Assembly: GCF_900142515.1 (NCBI RefSeq)
Contig: NZ_FRBC01000013.1
Coordinates: 1 to 64,000, forward strand
Length of the DNA stretch: 64,000 nt
From: Pseudoselenomonas ruminantium
GTDB lineage: Bacteria > Bacillota > Negativicutes > Selenomonadales > Selenomonadaceae
Direction of reading: 5' to 3'
The position numbers were made by a program, and so were the translations under genes. Shown in pieces: positions 42,311-51,879 of the stretch. Under the pieces are notes generated by a model, which made no database searches, was not told the DNA's origin, and was given only the letters and a program-made list of their open reading frames with translations. Position 1 is the first letter of the stretch, and each line of letters starts with the position of its first letter.

Positions 42311-43783
42311 TTATCCTTGTACAAGCCATTCATGATATATCTTTTCATAGCCCGCCTGAATGTCTCCCAAATAATTCTTTACATCCATTATAGGGGAAAA
42401 TTGCATCATCTTGCGCAAATTTTCGTGTAGGCCTTGCAATAAATCCTGCGATCCAGCCAAAGCAACGGCCGTTTCCACGTATTTATCTGGGGTTGGCACA
42501 GTCAGTTCTTCCAACCCCATGTTTTTCAGCAGACTGTAACCAAAACGGGAACCATGCCGGCTGCCATACATGCTTATAACTGGCACCCCCATATAAATGG
42601 CTTCGCAGGTAGTCCCCCCACCAGGGTAGGGAAAGGGATCCAACGCAATATCCATATCCTGATATTCGTCCAGATAATATTGTGATGCAGGCCGCAATTC
42701 CACCCTGTTTAGCGGAAAGCCCAACGCCTGAAGCCGTCTTTTCATGATTTTCAGTTCTTTTTTATCACGCCGCACATTCTTAAGCAACAACCTGCTTTTC
42801 GGTACACGTTCCAGTATCTGACGCCAAACTGTCAAGATCGCATCATTGAGCTTCAGGAAATTGCTGAAAGAACCAAAAACCACGGGAGTGTGCAATTGCC
42901 ATTTTTTCTGGCAGCGCAGTACGCTCTCCGATGGAGTAAAACAAAAATGGCTGCGGGGCAAGCGCAGGAGCGTCTCCGTAAAAAAACGCTCATTGCCCGG
43001 TGGATCGCACCAGGCATCCGTAAGATAATAATCTACGGCAGGCAGCCCCGTGGTATCAAAATAGCCAATACCAGACAACTGTACAGGTGCCGGCTTATAC
43101 GCCATAATCTGCAGGGTACGGCCTTTTTGAGTATGACCGGCCAAATCCACCAAAAGGTCAATCTCGTCTGCATGGATACGAGCGGCTGCCTCCGCCGGCG
43201 AAAGCCCCTGCAAATCATGCCAGCCATCCACCATCTCCTGCAACCAGCCTGTAACCTCATTGCGATTGTTGCCAATATCGTATAAATGCACTTCAAAAAT
43301 GCTTTTATCATAGGCAGCATAAAGCTGTACAGCAAAATTGGTCACGATATGTTCATAGAAATCCGGAGAAATATAGCCTACCTTGATCTTTTTTCTTCCC
43401 TGACGCGTTTCAGGATCATGCCTATAAGGCTGCACCTCTGCAAACAAACTGCCATACAGGCAATGCATCCTGAACAGCATTTCATCCGGCAAATCCGGAA
43501 CCAGATGCATCCAGGTCAGTGCCTCACTGAAAAAACTACGCCTTTCTGCCAGCAGCTCATCATCCAGTTGAATAGCAGCAGCCCGTTCCAAATGTTTGCA
43601 GGCTTCCTGCCAATGCCCGCCCCGAATCAAGATCTTATGCATGGCTTCATGATAATAATATCTTTGTACAGAGGTAAGCATCAGCGTACGTGCTGTAAGC
43701 TCCCCTATCTCTGCAGCCTGCTCATACTGCCCTGCATCATAGGCTTTGCACATTTTCTCAAACATTTGGACAAAGCGACTCAT
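42311..43783 (-). CDS. GT41 (OGT/SPINDLY-type) glycosyltransferase, copy 1
   Basis: A 490-residue protein with a short N-terminal helical-repeat part (about 1-120) and a GT41 catalytic domain: KVGYISPDFYEHIVTNFAVQLY with the conserved His, VDLAGHTQKGRTLQIMAYKPAPVQLSGIGYFDTTGLPAVDYYLTD, FGSFSNFLKLNDAILTVW, SRLLLKNVRRDKKELK and DIALDPFPYPGGGTTCEA. GT41 enzymes add GlcNAc or another sugar to Ser/Thr of proteins in the cytosol, which makes this a strong candidate for the first, protein-linked sugar on flagellin. GGAGGAAAG precedes the ATG. It overlaps its paralogue by four bases (ATGA). Confidence 0.92.
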   Translation of the reverse strand: MSRFVQMFEKMCKAYDAGQYEQAAEIGELTARTLMLTSVQRYYYHEAMHKILIRGGHWQEACKHLERAAAIQLDDELLAERRSFFSEALTWMHLVPDLPDEMLFRMHCLYGSLFAEVQPYRHDPETRQGRKKIKVGYISPDFYEHIVTNFAVQLYAAYDKSIFEVHLYDIGNNRNEVTGWLQEMVDGWHDLQGLSPAEAAARIHADEIDLLVDLAGHTQKGRTLQIMAYKPAPVQLSGIGYFDTTGLPAVDYYLTDAWCDPPGNERFFTETLLRLPRSHFCFTPSESVLRCQKKWQLHTPVVFGSFSNFLKLNDAILTVWRQILERVPKSRLLLKNVRRDKKELKIMKRRLQALGFPLNRVELRPASQYYLDEYQDMDIALDPFPYPGGGTTCEAIYMGVPVISMYGSRHGSRFGYSLLKNMGLEELTVPTPDKYVETAVALAGSQDLLQGLHENLRKMMQFSPIMDVKNYLGDIQAGYEKIYHEWLVQG

Positions 43784-45417
43784 TGTCTTTCCTCCATAAT
43801 ATTTCTGTAAAAATTCTCCATTGATTGTAAATATAATTTTCTATCCATCAAGGGAGAGCGCTGCATCATCATGCGCAGATTCGTCTGCAGCATCTGTAAA
43901 AGTTCTGAATCACCAGCCAGCATAACAGCTCTCTCTATATATTCTGTCTCTGTATGCGCAACTAGTTCTCCCAATCCCAGATTCATCAACAGACTGAAAC
44001 CAAATCTTTCTCCATGACTTCTGCCTGCCAATGTAATCAACGGTCTCCCCATATAAAGAGCATCGCAGCTGGTTCCTCCTCCAGGATAGGGAAAGGAATC
44101 TAATGCAATATCCATATCGCCATATTCCAACAGATAATCCTCACTGAGCCCCCGGCATTCTACTCGCTCCATAGGCAGCCCCGCATGAGCCAATCTTTTC
44201 CGCGTATATTCTTCCGCTTCACCGCCGTCAAAAACCGCTGCCTTCAACAATAAATGACTGTCAGGCACCGCCATAAGAATTTTGCACCATATAGCCAATA
44301 CCTGGTCCGTTACTTTAGCAAAATTATTAAAGCTGCCGAAAGTCACATAACCTTTACGCCGGAATGCTGGCGCCCTTACTTCAGCTGACCTCAATGGCCG
44401 GTAACAAAAATGACTATATGGCAGTATAACCAGCTTTTCCACAAATTCCCGCTGTGTTTGTTCATCATCCAAATAAACATCCCCCAAAAAGTAGTCAACA
44501 ACCGGCAGCCCCGTAGATGCAAAATAGCCAATACCAGATACCTGTATCGGCGCAGGCTTATAGGCCATGACAGGCAGGCCATTCCCCTTGGTGTGCCCTG
44601 CCAGGTCTACTAAAATATCGATTTCATCTGCATAGATCATCTTCGCCATTTCTTGTGACGGCAATCCACGCAAATTTCGCCAACCTGTTACCTGACTCTT
44701 TACTTTTTGGCTGTATTCATCCTCCGGCCCCAACATATAAACATAAACAGCAAACTTTTCATGGTCATAGGCGGTCAATAGATCATAGCAAAAGCAAAGC
44801 ATCACATGTCGACGAACATCCGGTGACAGATAACCAATCCGCCATGGTCCTTTCCCCCGCCGCCCAGACGGATGCGCAAAAAAATTTCTCTTCCCTAGTA
44901 CGTCAGAAAATCCTCTGGCTGCCTGCCGTAAAAAATCCGCACTGTGTCCTCCACCATAATGCAGATTAAAAAGATAATTGCTATACTCCAAAGCCTGTAA
45001 ATCTGTTTCCATCGCAGTTGCCGCAGCTTTGCGATATGCCTCAGCAGCTTCTTTATTTTTTCCCAGTATGCGGCAGCACTGTCCCAAAAGATTACTTATC
45101 TTTTCACCATAACCTTGTTGTTTATCCACTGGAAGCTGTATCTTCAGCAGCTCCCGATATGCACTGACATATCGCCCGTCCATAAACAAGATTCTGGCAT
45201 GCAGGAATTGCGTATAAAAATCCGTTGGTAGCAGGTCATGCAATTTCTCCCAGGCTGCTGACGCAGCCTGAACATCCCCCTGCTCAATATACAGGCTGAC
45301 CATGAGATAAGCTGCTTCCTGCGGATCCAGAATGGCCAATTTTTCAATATGCGCTCTGGCTGCTGCGTAATCCCTCCTGTCCAAGCTGTCATATACATTC
45401 TCATATAACTTATCCAT
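43780..45417 (-). CDS. GT41 (OGT/SPINDLY-type) glycosyltransferase, copy 2
   Basis: A 545-residue tandem paralogue of the downstream gene. TPR-like repeats fill about residues 1-160 (EKLAILDPQEAAYLMVSLYIE, RCCRILGKNKEAAEAYRKAA-like helices). The catalytic part has RIGYLSPDVRRHVMLCFCYDLL, VDLAGHTKGNGLPVMAYKPAPIQVSGIGYFASTGLPVVDYFLGD, FGSFNNFAKVTDQVLAIW and DIALDSFPYPGGGTSCDA. The second residue of the conserved H-motif differs between the copies (HIVTN against HVMLC), so they may use different acceptors or donors. GGAGGAGC precedes the ATG. It overlaps the double-GT2 gene upstream by eight bases. Confidence 0.92.
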   Translation of the reverse strand: MDKLYENVYDSLDRRDYAAARAHIEKLAILDPQEAAYLMVSLYIEQGDVQAASAAWEKLHDLLPTDFYTQFLHARILFMDGRYVSAYRELLKIQLPVDKQQGYGEKISNLLGQCCRILGKNKEAAEAYRKAAATAMETDLQALEYSNYLFNLHYGGGHSADFLRQAARGFSDVLGKRNFFAHPSGRRGKGPWRIGYLSPDVRRHVMLCFCYDLLTAYDHEKFAVYVYMLGPEDEYSQKVKSQVTGWRNLRGLPSQEMAKMIYADEIDILVDLAGHTKGNGLPVMAYKPAPIQVSGIGYFASTGLPVVDYFLGDVYLDDEQTQREFVEKLVILPYSHFCYRPLRSAEVRAPAFRRKGYVTFGSFNNFAKVTDQVLAIWCKILMAVPDSHLLLKAAVFDGGEAEEYTRKRLAHAGLPMERVECRGLSEDYLLEYGDMDIALDSFPYPGGGTSCDALYMGRPLITLAGRSHGERFGFSLLMNLGLGELVAHTETEYIERAVMLAGDSELLQMLQTNLRMMMQRSPLMDRKLYLQSMENFYRNIMEERQ

Positions 45418-47971
45418 CTTGCTCCTCCAGCCAGGATTGTATGCGTTCTGTCCGTCTTGCCAACCGTCTTTCCGCCAAAGTCTTAAGCTGCCCAGTAATT
45501 ACCGAGCGATAAGCCGTGGGCATGAGTCCCCCCAGCTTCTGCATCGCAGAGTCCCCATGACTAAGGCCCCTGATGCCCATCTGCCATAACGCCGATACGT
45601 CTTCTGTTACCGCAGCGCCGGCTGCCTCCAGCCTTCCTGCCAGCATATATGACTCTGCCGGCTTCACCTCTGTCTTCAATCGTTGCTGATAATAAAGACG
45701 CACCTTGTCCCGATTCTGGCGCGGCAACTTTTCCAGCAAAAATTCCGCATCCTGTTCTCTGTCATAGATGCTGTTGATAGCCTCTATCCATTCCACGTCC
45801 GTCCTGCCAGCCAAAAATTTCAGCAACAAAATAAAAGCTTTGTGACAATATTTATTGACAGCCAATGATTTTTGCAGATAATCCCATGCTTCTAAATCCT
45901 TTCCCTGCCAGAAGAACAGTCGGGAAAGATTTGCATACATGACAGACATATCACTACCTACTTCATCCGTCAGCAGACGCTGGCGCAATAAATCATGTTC
46001 CTGTGCATAAGCATACATCCGCTCTGCCTCCAGATAACACTCTTCCGCACCGATATAATCCCCTTTATCCTCCCGAAAATATCCCTCCATAATCTTAAAA
46101 TCAGCCATATAGGGGAATTTTTCCAATGCCTGCCGTATCACCGCTGTGATTTCTTCTAAAGGGTGCTCCAACAGGAATAGGGACTGAATCAAAATCGTAT
46201 AGGGACGATTTTCTGCCGCCTCCGAATCTGCCATCATCTCCACATATGCCCGGGCATGAATAATTGCCTGTTCATATTCCTTGAGCCCGTAATAACAGTC
46301 AGCCAGATACATCTCATCCATCACGGAACGACCGTACTTTTCTGCTGACAACTGCAAAAGCCGTAAATTCCGTCTGAGCTTTTCCGGCATGCGGACAGTT
46401 GAGTAACCTGTATGATAGATGCGAAAATCCTTCACTAGCGGCATCGATGTATTTTCTGTACCAGTATATTGCAAATTCTCATGAATCATGCGGATATAAC
46501 GTAATTCTGGCAGCTTCCTGAACACCCGGATCTGATACCCTTTACTTATGCAGGCATTATTGCGATCCTTGTCCACATTTATCCAATCACAAGCTAAGCC
46601 AATCACACTGCTATCCTTATCATAGCGGTCAATGGCCCGGCGCACTCCTGCATAATCCTCCGGCCGGATATATTCATCAGCATCCAGCAGCAGTATCCAC
46701 TCGCCATGCGTCTGGTCAATGGCAAAATTCTTAGCCGCCGCAAAATCATCGATCCAATCAAAATGCACCACCCGTGCTCCCGCATTCTGAGCAATCTCCA
46801 CAGTCCTATCCGTAGAGCCTGTATCCACCACGATGATTTCTTCTGCCAAATGAAGCATACACTCCAGCCAGATTGGCAGGTTTTCTTCCTCATTTTTGAC
46901 GATTACAGCTGCAGATATCTTATAATTTATTTTTTCCTGCACACTGTCTTCAACCAACAGTGCCTCTATCTGCGGCAAAAATCCCAGCATCTCATCCGTA
47001 TAAGAAGCCGTCGCATCCCCCCGATGTGCCAAAAATTCCTGATAAATTTCCTTGCTTTGTACAAAAAGATGCTTCGCGTCCTCCCTATCTCCCTGCTGCC
47101 AGGCCGCGAACCCCAGAATCGCTCGAAAATCCGGCACATAGGGAAATTCCTGTTCTGCCTCTTGCAGCAGGGGAAGCATTTCCCGCCAATGATCTCCCAA
47201 TATGGATTGGCATTGGAGCAAAGTGCTATACATCCGGGTCTCACGGCCCGGTAGTATTACCTTTTTCTTTATCGCCATTCGGGCATAATCTGCCGCTCTG
47301 GCATAATCCTTCAGACTATAATAACAGTCAGCTATATAGCATAGATCCCAATCACTTCCATTTCCTGCCGCCTGCTGCGCCAACAGGATATCCAAATTCC
47401 TGCGGGACTTGCTTTCATCTGTACTGGCTGAATAACCGGTATGATATATTACTGCATCAGGCAAAAGAGTCATCTCCTTCTGCCCCTCCCCATGATAGAC
47501 GAGCTGTTCATGGACAGCTCCAACATACCGGAGCTTAGGCAGATTGCGGAAAATACGGATATACAGATTTTCATTCTGCACACGATTGCCATTATCCTTA
47601 TCGATATTCAGACGGCGGCAAACAAAGCCGATTATCTTCTCCTGCTTGTCGTAACGCTGTAATATCTGCTTCACAATACCGTAGTCCTTTGGCTCCCAGT
47701 ATTCGTCCGCATCCAAAAAGATTATCCAGCGTCCACGTGCCTGTTCAATCGCATAGTTCTTCGCCTTGCCAAAGTCATTTATCCAAGGAAAAGAAAAAAC
47801 TCTCGCACCAGCTGCTTCAGCCAGCGCCACGGTATTATCCTCGGATCCGGTATCCACCACCACCAATTCATTGGCCAACTCCTTCATACAGGTCAGCCAA
47901 CGAGGCAGATTTTCCGCTTCATTGCGCACAATCACACAAGCTGAAACTTTTATCTCTTTGTTCCCCACCAC
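45410..47971 (-). CDS. Tandem double GT2-TPR glycosyltransferase
   Basis: An 853-residue protein made of two GT2-TPR units. Unit 1 (about 8-310) has VSACVIVRNEAENLPRWLTCM, VVVDTGSEDNTVALAEAAGA, FLDADEYWEPKD, then RRNLDILLAQQ and TPR helices. Unit 2 (about 350-650) repeats this as AAVIVKNEEENLPIWLECM, VVDTGSTDRTVEIAQNAGA and LLDADEYIRPED. A helical tail follows (about 690-853). The SunS-like GT2 plus TPR plan matches peptide- or protein-linked glycosyltransferases such as GmaR-type flagellin enzymes. Two active sites may add successive sugars. The start appears to be GTG at 47971 with AAAAGGGG about 10-12 bases upstream. Confidence 0.88.
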   Translation of the reverse strand: MVGNKEIKVSACVIVRNEAENLPRWLTCMKELANELVVVDTGSEDNTVALAEAAGARVFSFPWINDFGKAKNYAIEQARGRWIIFLDADEYWEPKDYGIVKQILQRYDKQEKIIGFVCRRLNIDKDNGNRVQNENLYIRIFRNLPKLRYVGAVHEQLVYHGEGQKEMTLLPDAVIYHTGYSASTDESKSRRNLDILLAQQAAGNGSDWDLCYIADCYYSLKDYARAADYARMAIKKKVILPGRETRMYSTLLQCQSILGDHWREMLPLLQEAEQEFPYVPDFRAILGFAAWQQGDREDAKHLFVQSKEIYQEFLAHRGDATASYTDEMLGFLPQIEALLVEDSVQEKINYKISAAVIVKNEEENLPIWLECMLHLAEEIIVVDTGSTDRTVEIAQNAGARVVHFDWIDDFAAAKNFAIDQTHGEWILLLDADEYIRPEDYAGVRRAIDRYDKDSSVIGLACDWINVDKDRNNACISKGYQIRVFRKLPELRYIRMIHENLQYTGTENTSMPLVKDFRIYHTGYSTVRMPEKLRRNLRLLQLSAEKYGRSVMDEMYLADCYYGLKEYEQAIIHARAYVEMMADSEAAENRPYTILIQSLFLLEHPLEEITAVIRQALEKFPYMADFKIMEGYFREDKGDYIGAEECYLEAERMYAYAQEHDLLRQRLLTDEVGSDMSVMYANLSRLFFWQGKDLEAWDYLQKSLAVNKYCHKAFILLLKFLAGRTDVEWIEAINSIYDREQDAEFLLEKLPRQNRDKVRLYYQQRLKTEVKPAESYMLAGRLEAAGAAVTEDVSALWQMGIRGLSHGDSAMQKLGGLMPTAYRSVITGQLKTLAERRLARRTERIQSWLEEQDG

Positions 47972-48007
47972 TGAACCAGCCCCTTTTGCGTTCCGTTTTC
48001 CCCATCT

Positions 48008-48670
48008 TCAATAAAATCTTCTATACGCCTGCAAGAAAATCTGCCTCTGTTCCTCGTAATCTTCCCCAGCCATACTATGCTTAGTCTGATGAATAATCCA
48101 GGGTTCATCCTGCCGCGGCAACATCACCTCATACCCTTGGCCTCTGTATTCCTGACTGATGGAGATATCGTAAAAGTGCCAGCCAGTCAATAAATCAGCC
48201 CGCCAAGGGATATCATACTGCGTTGCCAACAGTACGCCGTCAACAGCCTGTACCCGGCATTTTGGCACATTTTCAGAAGGAACGCTAATATGCTCCGCTC
48301 GCAAAGCGTGGGCAACCTTATTATGAAGCCCCTGCCCGTCCCACCAGATGCCACTGGGCGGCAACTGCTCACAGCCAGCCAGACCGATCAGCCCTACTCT
48401 GGGGTCAGCAAACAGCTGCAACAGCTCCTCTATCAGATTTTTCCGTATGACCAGAACATCCTGATGCATATAGACTTTATACTTTGCATCTGCCGCAGCC
48501 AGTCGTCCCTGTTCATAACCGGCACACATAGAGCTGGCACCGCCAATTGGAAGTATTTCTGCTGTCATACCTGAAGGAATCCACAGATGACGTAAATACA
48601 ACACTGCTTCGCGAAATTGCGCCTCATCATTCACACACATGATAAATGTGATTTTATGCGGATCCATCAT
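48008..48670 (-). CDS. Glycosyltransferase of the Glyco_tranf_2_5 type
   Basis: A 220-residue GT-A protein: ITFIMCVNDEAQFREAVLYL at the start, SMCAGYEQGRLAAADAKYKVYMHQDVLVIRKNLIEEL with the HQDV metal-binding motif, GLIGLAGCEQLPPSGIWWDG, and the late HFYDISISQEYRGQGYEVMLP block. This is the small glycosyltransferase family often found with bacterial surface glycans. It overlaps the GT2-TPR gene upstream by four bases, suggesting coupled translation. Two adjacent ATG codons are possible starts, with GAGG upstream. Substrate unknown. Confidence 0.82.
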   Translation of the reverse strand: MMDPHKITFIMCVNDEAQFREAVLYLRHLWIPSGMTAEILPIGGASSMCAGYEQGRLAAADAKYKVYMHQDVLVIRKNLIEELLQLFADPRVGLIGLAGCEQLPPSGIWWDGQGLHNKVAHALRAEHISVPSENVPKCRVQAVDGVLLATQYDIPWRADLLTGWHFYDISISQEYRGQGYEVMLPRQDEPWIIHQTKHSMAGEDYEEQRQIFLQAYRRFY

Positions 48671-50397
48671 TGTGCCTCCTCTAGCGACACAGCTAAAAGC
48701 TGCAATACACGCTCATAGTAAATAAGACTATGCTGCATGAATGTCTGCAAATATTCAAAATCAATCCCTTCTCTTGCACAGAGCGCCCAAAGCCTGTTGA
48801 TATTTTCACGGCTGTCAATACCATTCTCTATCCGCCGCAAAAGCCTGACCAGTTCCCATCGGACAGACTCTGTATACCTCGATCTGAGAAATACACCTGT
48901 TTCATCAAGGCGACTGGCCGTTATAAAACAATAATGGTCATGGAAATCCTCTTCCACCAATAATTGTTCATAACCGCTGCAGGAAAACCAATTGGCTACA
49001 TTATGGATATCTCCCAGCAGGAACCACGCTTTGCCGCTATCCGCCAGCATTTTGCGGATCCCTGTCAAGAACACTTCCGGCGCATCTGTTTTTTCCAGTA
49101 AACAGCCAGCATAGATATAATCATATGTCTGATTGCTTTTCTCCAACTTACCACGCAAAAAGTTTTCCTGCTTATCCTCAGTCCAAATCGTCAGTGAAAT
49201 TCCGGGGAATTTTTTCCCCACTGCCTCACGAAATGCAGGAATATTTTCACATAACAGTACCTTTTGCCCGTTTTTTGCTTTCTGGATAGCAGCTAAGATC
49301 TTATCCATGATTTGTCTGGATACCAACCAATCATTGTCTTCCCTCTTTATCTCCTGTTTGACTCCCAGCCGTTGCTGTAATTTTTTCAACCTTTCCCGCA
49401 TTTCAGGCATCGCACTGCCAGCCTCATCCGACTGCAAGGTTCCCCTGCCTTGCTCTTTTCCCCGAGCATATAGCTGTTCAGCCTCCTCGTAACAGCGGAT
49501 TGCACCGGTTTCGTCACCAGCATACTCTCGTGCATAACCTTCCATGATTTTGAACTCTGAACCATAAGGAAACTCCCGCAGAGCACGCTTGACCCAGTCC
49601 AAAATTTCCGGTAGTGGGTAATCCAAAAAAATCATGGATTGGAGCAACACACCATATGGACGATTCTCTTCCCCCCGGACTCGTTCCGCCGCGTCCAGAT
49701 AAGCTTTTGCATGCTGGATTGCCTGCTCATATTGCTGCAAGCCATAATAACAGTCTGCAAAATAAAAATCATCAATGAGCCGTTTGCCATATTTCTTTAC
49801 GGATACTTCCAGCATTTGCAGATTGCGCTTATATTTTTCCGGCATCAGATGACGGGAATATCCAGTATGATAGATTGCATAATCATCCACAAGCGGCATA
49901 TTCTTCTGCCCCTGACCCGAATAACGCAATATTTCATGGATAGCTCCTACATAACGCAGCTGCGGTAAATTTCGGAATACTCGTATCTGATGGATTGTGC
50001 TTATATAGGCATTATTCCTGCCCTTATCCACATTAATCAAAGGACTGACAAAACCAATGACATTTTTATCTTTATCATAGCGCTGGATAGCGGCCCGGAC
50101 ACCAGCGCAATCCTGCAGCCTTATATATTCATCCGCATCCAGCATCAATATCCACTGTCCCTGACACTTTTCCAGCGCATAATTCTTAGCTGCCGCAAAA
50201 TCGTCAATCCAAGGAAACTTTTCGACCCGTGCTCCGGCAGCCGTGGCTATTTCTATCGTAGCATCCAGTGAGCCGGTGTCCACCACTACCATTTCATCTG
50301 CCAAAGATGACATAGATTCCAGCCAGCAAGGCAGATTTTCCTCTTCATTGCACACAATCACACAAGCTGAAATTTTTATAATTCCTTTATCAGCCAT
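48667..50397 (-). CDS. GT2-TPR glycosyltransferase with a degenerate methyltransferase-like C-terminus
   Basis: A 576-residue protein. GT2 domain at about 5-110 (ISACVIVCNEEENLPCWLESM, VVVDTGSLDATIEIATAAGA, MLDADEYIRLQD), TPR helices at about 180-330 (CYYGLQQYEQAIQHAKAYL), then about 350-490 resembles a SAM-methyltransferase Rossmann fold (KVLLCENIPAFREAVG, YDYIYAGCLLEKTDAPEVFL, AWFLLGDIHNVANWF) but lacks the GxGxG glycine motif. The last 80 residues are helical. It is the first gene after flagellin 1's terminator, 56 bases away, and heads the 24-gene unit. GGGGATAGGG precedes the ATG. It probably glycosylates flagellin or extends its glycan. Confidence 0.85.
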   Translation of the reverse strand: MADKGIIKISACVIVCNEEENLPCWLESMSSLADEMVVVDTGSLDATIEIATAAGARVEKFPWIDDFAAAKNYALEKCQGQWILMLDADEYIRLQDCAGVRAAIQRYDKDKNVIGFVSPLINVDKGRNNAYISTIHQIRVFRNLPQLRYVGAIHEILRYSGQGQKNMPLVDDYAIYHTGYSRHLMPEKYKRNLQMLEVSVKKYGKRLIDDFYFADCYYGLQQYEQAIQHAKAYLDAAERVRGEENRPYGVLLQSMIFLDYPLPEILDWVKRALREFPYGSEFKIMEGYAREYAGDETGAIRCYEEAEQLYARGKEQGRGTLQSDEAGSAMPEMRERLKKLQQRLGVKQEIKREDNDWLVSRQIMDKILAAIQKAKNGQKVLLCENIPAFREAVGKKFPGISLTIWTEDKQENFLRGKLEKSNQTYDYIYAGCLLEKTDAPEVFLTGIRKMLADSGKAWFLLGDIHNVANWFSCSGYEQLLVEEDFHDHYCFITASRLDETGVFLRSRYTESVRWELVRLLRRIENGIDSRENINRLWALCAREGIDFEYLQTFMQHSLIYYERVLQLLAVSLEEAQ

Positions 50398-50453
50398 TTC
50401 CCTATCCCCCTCTGTCTACATATAGATTCGTCAAATCCCGCATAAAAACCTGC

Positions 50454-50485
50454 ATAAAAAAACCGCCCCGAAAGGCGGTTTTTGG
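50454..50485 (-). terminator. Intrinsic terminator of flagellin gene 1
   Basis: Stem AACCGCC (50461-50467) with GGCGGTT (50474-50480), six-base loop, followed on the minus strand by a run of U residues (A run at 50454-50462 on plus). A second AT-richer hairpin (TTTCGTT/AACGAAA, 50489-50506) precedes it. Both are repeated after flagellin gene 2. The glycosylation operon begins just beyond, with no evident promoter of its own. Confidence 0.85.
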
Positions 50486-50515
50486 TAGTTTCGTTTATTA
50501 ACGAAAGACTGTCGA

Positions 50516-51838
50516 TTACTGGAGCAGGCTGAGAACCGAGCTGCTGCTCTGGTTGGCCTGTGCCAGCATAGACTGGGCGGCCTGCAGAAGAACATTGTTC
50601 TTCGTGTAGTTCGTCATTTCCTTCGCCATGTCGGCATCGCGAATCGTGGATTCGGAAGCCTGGACGTTTTCGGAAGCCGTGGTCAAGTTGCTGCTGGTGT
50701 AGCTCAAACGGGATTCAACGGAACCAATGGTGGTCTGCTGATCGAGAGCTTTCTGGATAGCATTGTCCAGAACATTGATAGCAGCATTTGCCTTAACCTG
50801 CGTGGATACGTTCAAGGTTTCGCCATCGTCACCCTTGAGGCCAAGAGCCGTGGAGCGCATATCCGTCAAACCAACTTTGATAGCCTGATTAGCCTTCGTG
50901 CCAACCTGGAATACCATAGCGTTGTCTTCAGACTTGTTCTGAGCGCGGATGGATTCCGTAAAGTTATCCAGTACAGCATTTGCAGACTTGTTGATAGCTC
51001 CCTTGTTATTGGTAATGCTGATGGTGAAACCGGAAATCTGACTGGAAACACCAGACGTATAAGCCGTCAGGGTCACGGCACATCCTTTGTCTGCCGTATA
51101 AACCTTATTGGCAGAACCATCTTTACCAATCAAAGAGGTCTTAGCCGAAATCTTCAGCGTCTGGGAAATCTTGTCATCCTTACCATTATAGGCGGTCTTA
51201 GCCAAAATGGTGGTCAAATCTTCTGTACCAACGCTGAAGGTAGTGGTATACGTACGCCCCTGCTTTACATAGGAAATCGTTACATTATCCGTGCTATGGA
51301 TGTTCAGGCTTTCACCAGTACGGCTCTTCAAAGCTGTCAACTTGGAAGTAGCAATCGTGCTTGCATCCATGCTTTCATTGGTCATCGCCGTAGTCGTGGC
51401 ATTAGTCTTGTTGTTGTGGGAACCATCGACAAGGTACTTGCCGTTGTAGGTGATGTTGGCGTTATCATCGATCTGGTCGATGGACTGATCCAATTCTTTC
51501 TGGATGGTCTGACGGTCGCTGTCGGTGTTGGTATCATTGGCTGCGTTGATGACTTTCTCTTTCAGAGTCTTCAGGATATCAACCGTGGAGCTTACAGCAC
51601 CTTCAGCAACTTTCATCATGGCGTTGCCGTTCTGGGTGTTGCTGTTAGCCTGATCGAGACCACGGATCTGAACGCGCATACGCTCGGATATAGCGTAACC
51701 AGAAGCGTCATCAGCCGCGCCATTGATCTTCATACCGGAAGATACTTTCTCCAGACTCTTAGCCAAAGCGCTGGAGTTCTTATTCAGCGTGTTCAGGGTC
51801 GAGATTGCCGACATATTGTTCTTTACTACCATTGACAT
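50516..51838 (-). CDS. fliC: Flagellin, copy 1
   Basis: 440 residues, the secreted filament subunit. The N-terminal D0/D1 region (about 1-150: MSMVVKNNMSAISTLNTLNK, then SGMKINGAADDASGYAISERMR) and the C-terminal D1/D0 region (about 300-440, ending AQSMLAQANQSSSSVLSLLQ) are canonical. The central part (about 155-265) is rich in Ser/Thr, giving many possible O-glycosylation sites. Compared with copy 2 the ends are almost identical and only the centre differs. The leader has a sigma-28-like promoter, a CsrA-type hairpin and AAGGAGGA seven bases before the ATG. It lies immediately upstream of the glycosylation operon. Export is by the flagellar type III system, so there is no signal peptide. Confidence 0.97.
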   Translation of the reverse strand: MSMVVKNNMSAISTLNTLNKNSSALAKSLEKVSSGMKINGAADDASGYAISERMRVQIRGLDQANSNTQNGNAMMKVAEGAVSSTVDILKTLKEKVINAANDTNTDSDRQTIQKELDQSIDQIDDNANITYNGKYLVDGSHNNKTNATTTAMTNESMDASTIATSKLTALKSRTGESLNIHSTDNVTISYVKQGRTYTTTFSVGTEDLTTILAKTAYNGKDDKISQTLKISAKTSLIGKDGSANKVYTADKGCAVTLTAYTSGVSSQISGFTISITNNKGAINKSANAVLDNFTESIRAQNKSEDNAMVFQVGTKANQAIKVGLTDMRSTALGLKGDDGETLNVSTQVKANAAINVLDNAIQKALDQQTTIGSVESRLSYTSSNLTTASENVQASESTIRDADMAKEMTNYTKNNVLLQAAQSMLAQANQSSSSVLSLLQ

Positions 51839-51845
51839 GATGTTT

Positions 51846-51853
51846 TCCTCCTT
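51846..51853 (-). promoter_or_regulatory. Shine-Dalgarno / probable CsrA site 2 of flagellin 1
   Basis: The context TTCAAGGAGGAAAAC contains a perfect ribosome site seven bases from the ATG and matches the CsrA recognition core (A/CAAGGA). As in the Bacillus hag leader, CsrA bound here would block translation. Confidence 0.6.
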
Positions 51854-51879
51854 GAATATAGAAAATATTTATCTTGATA

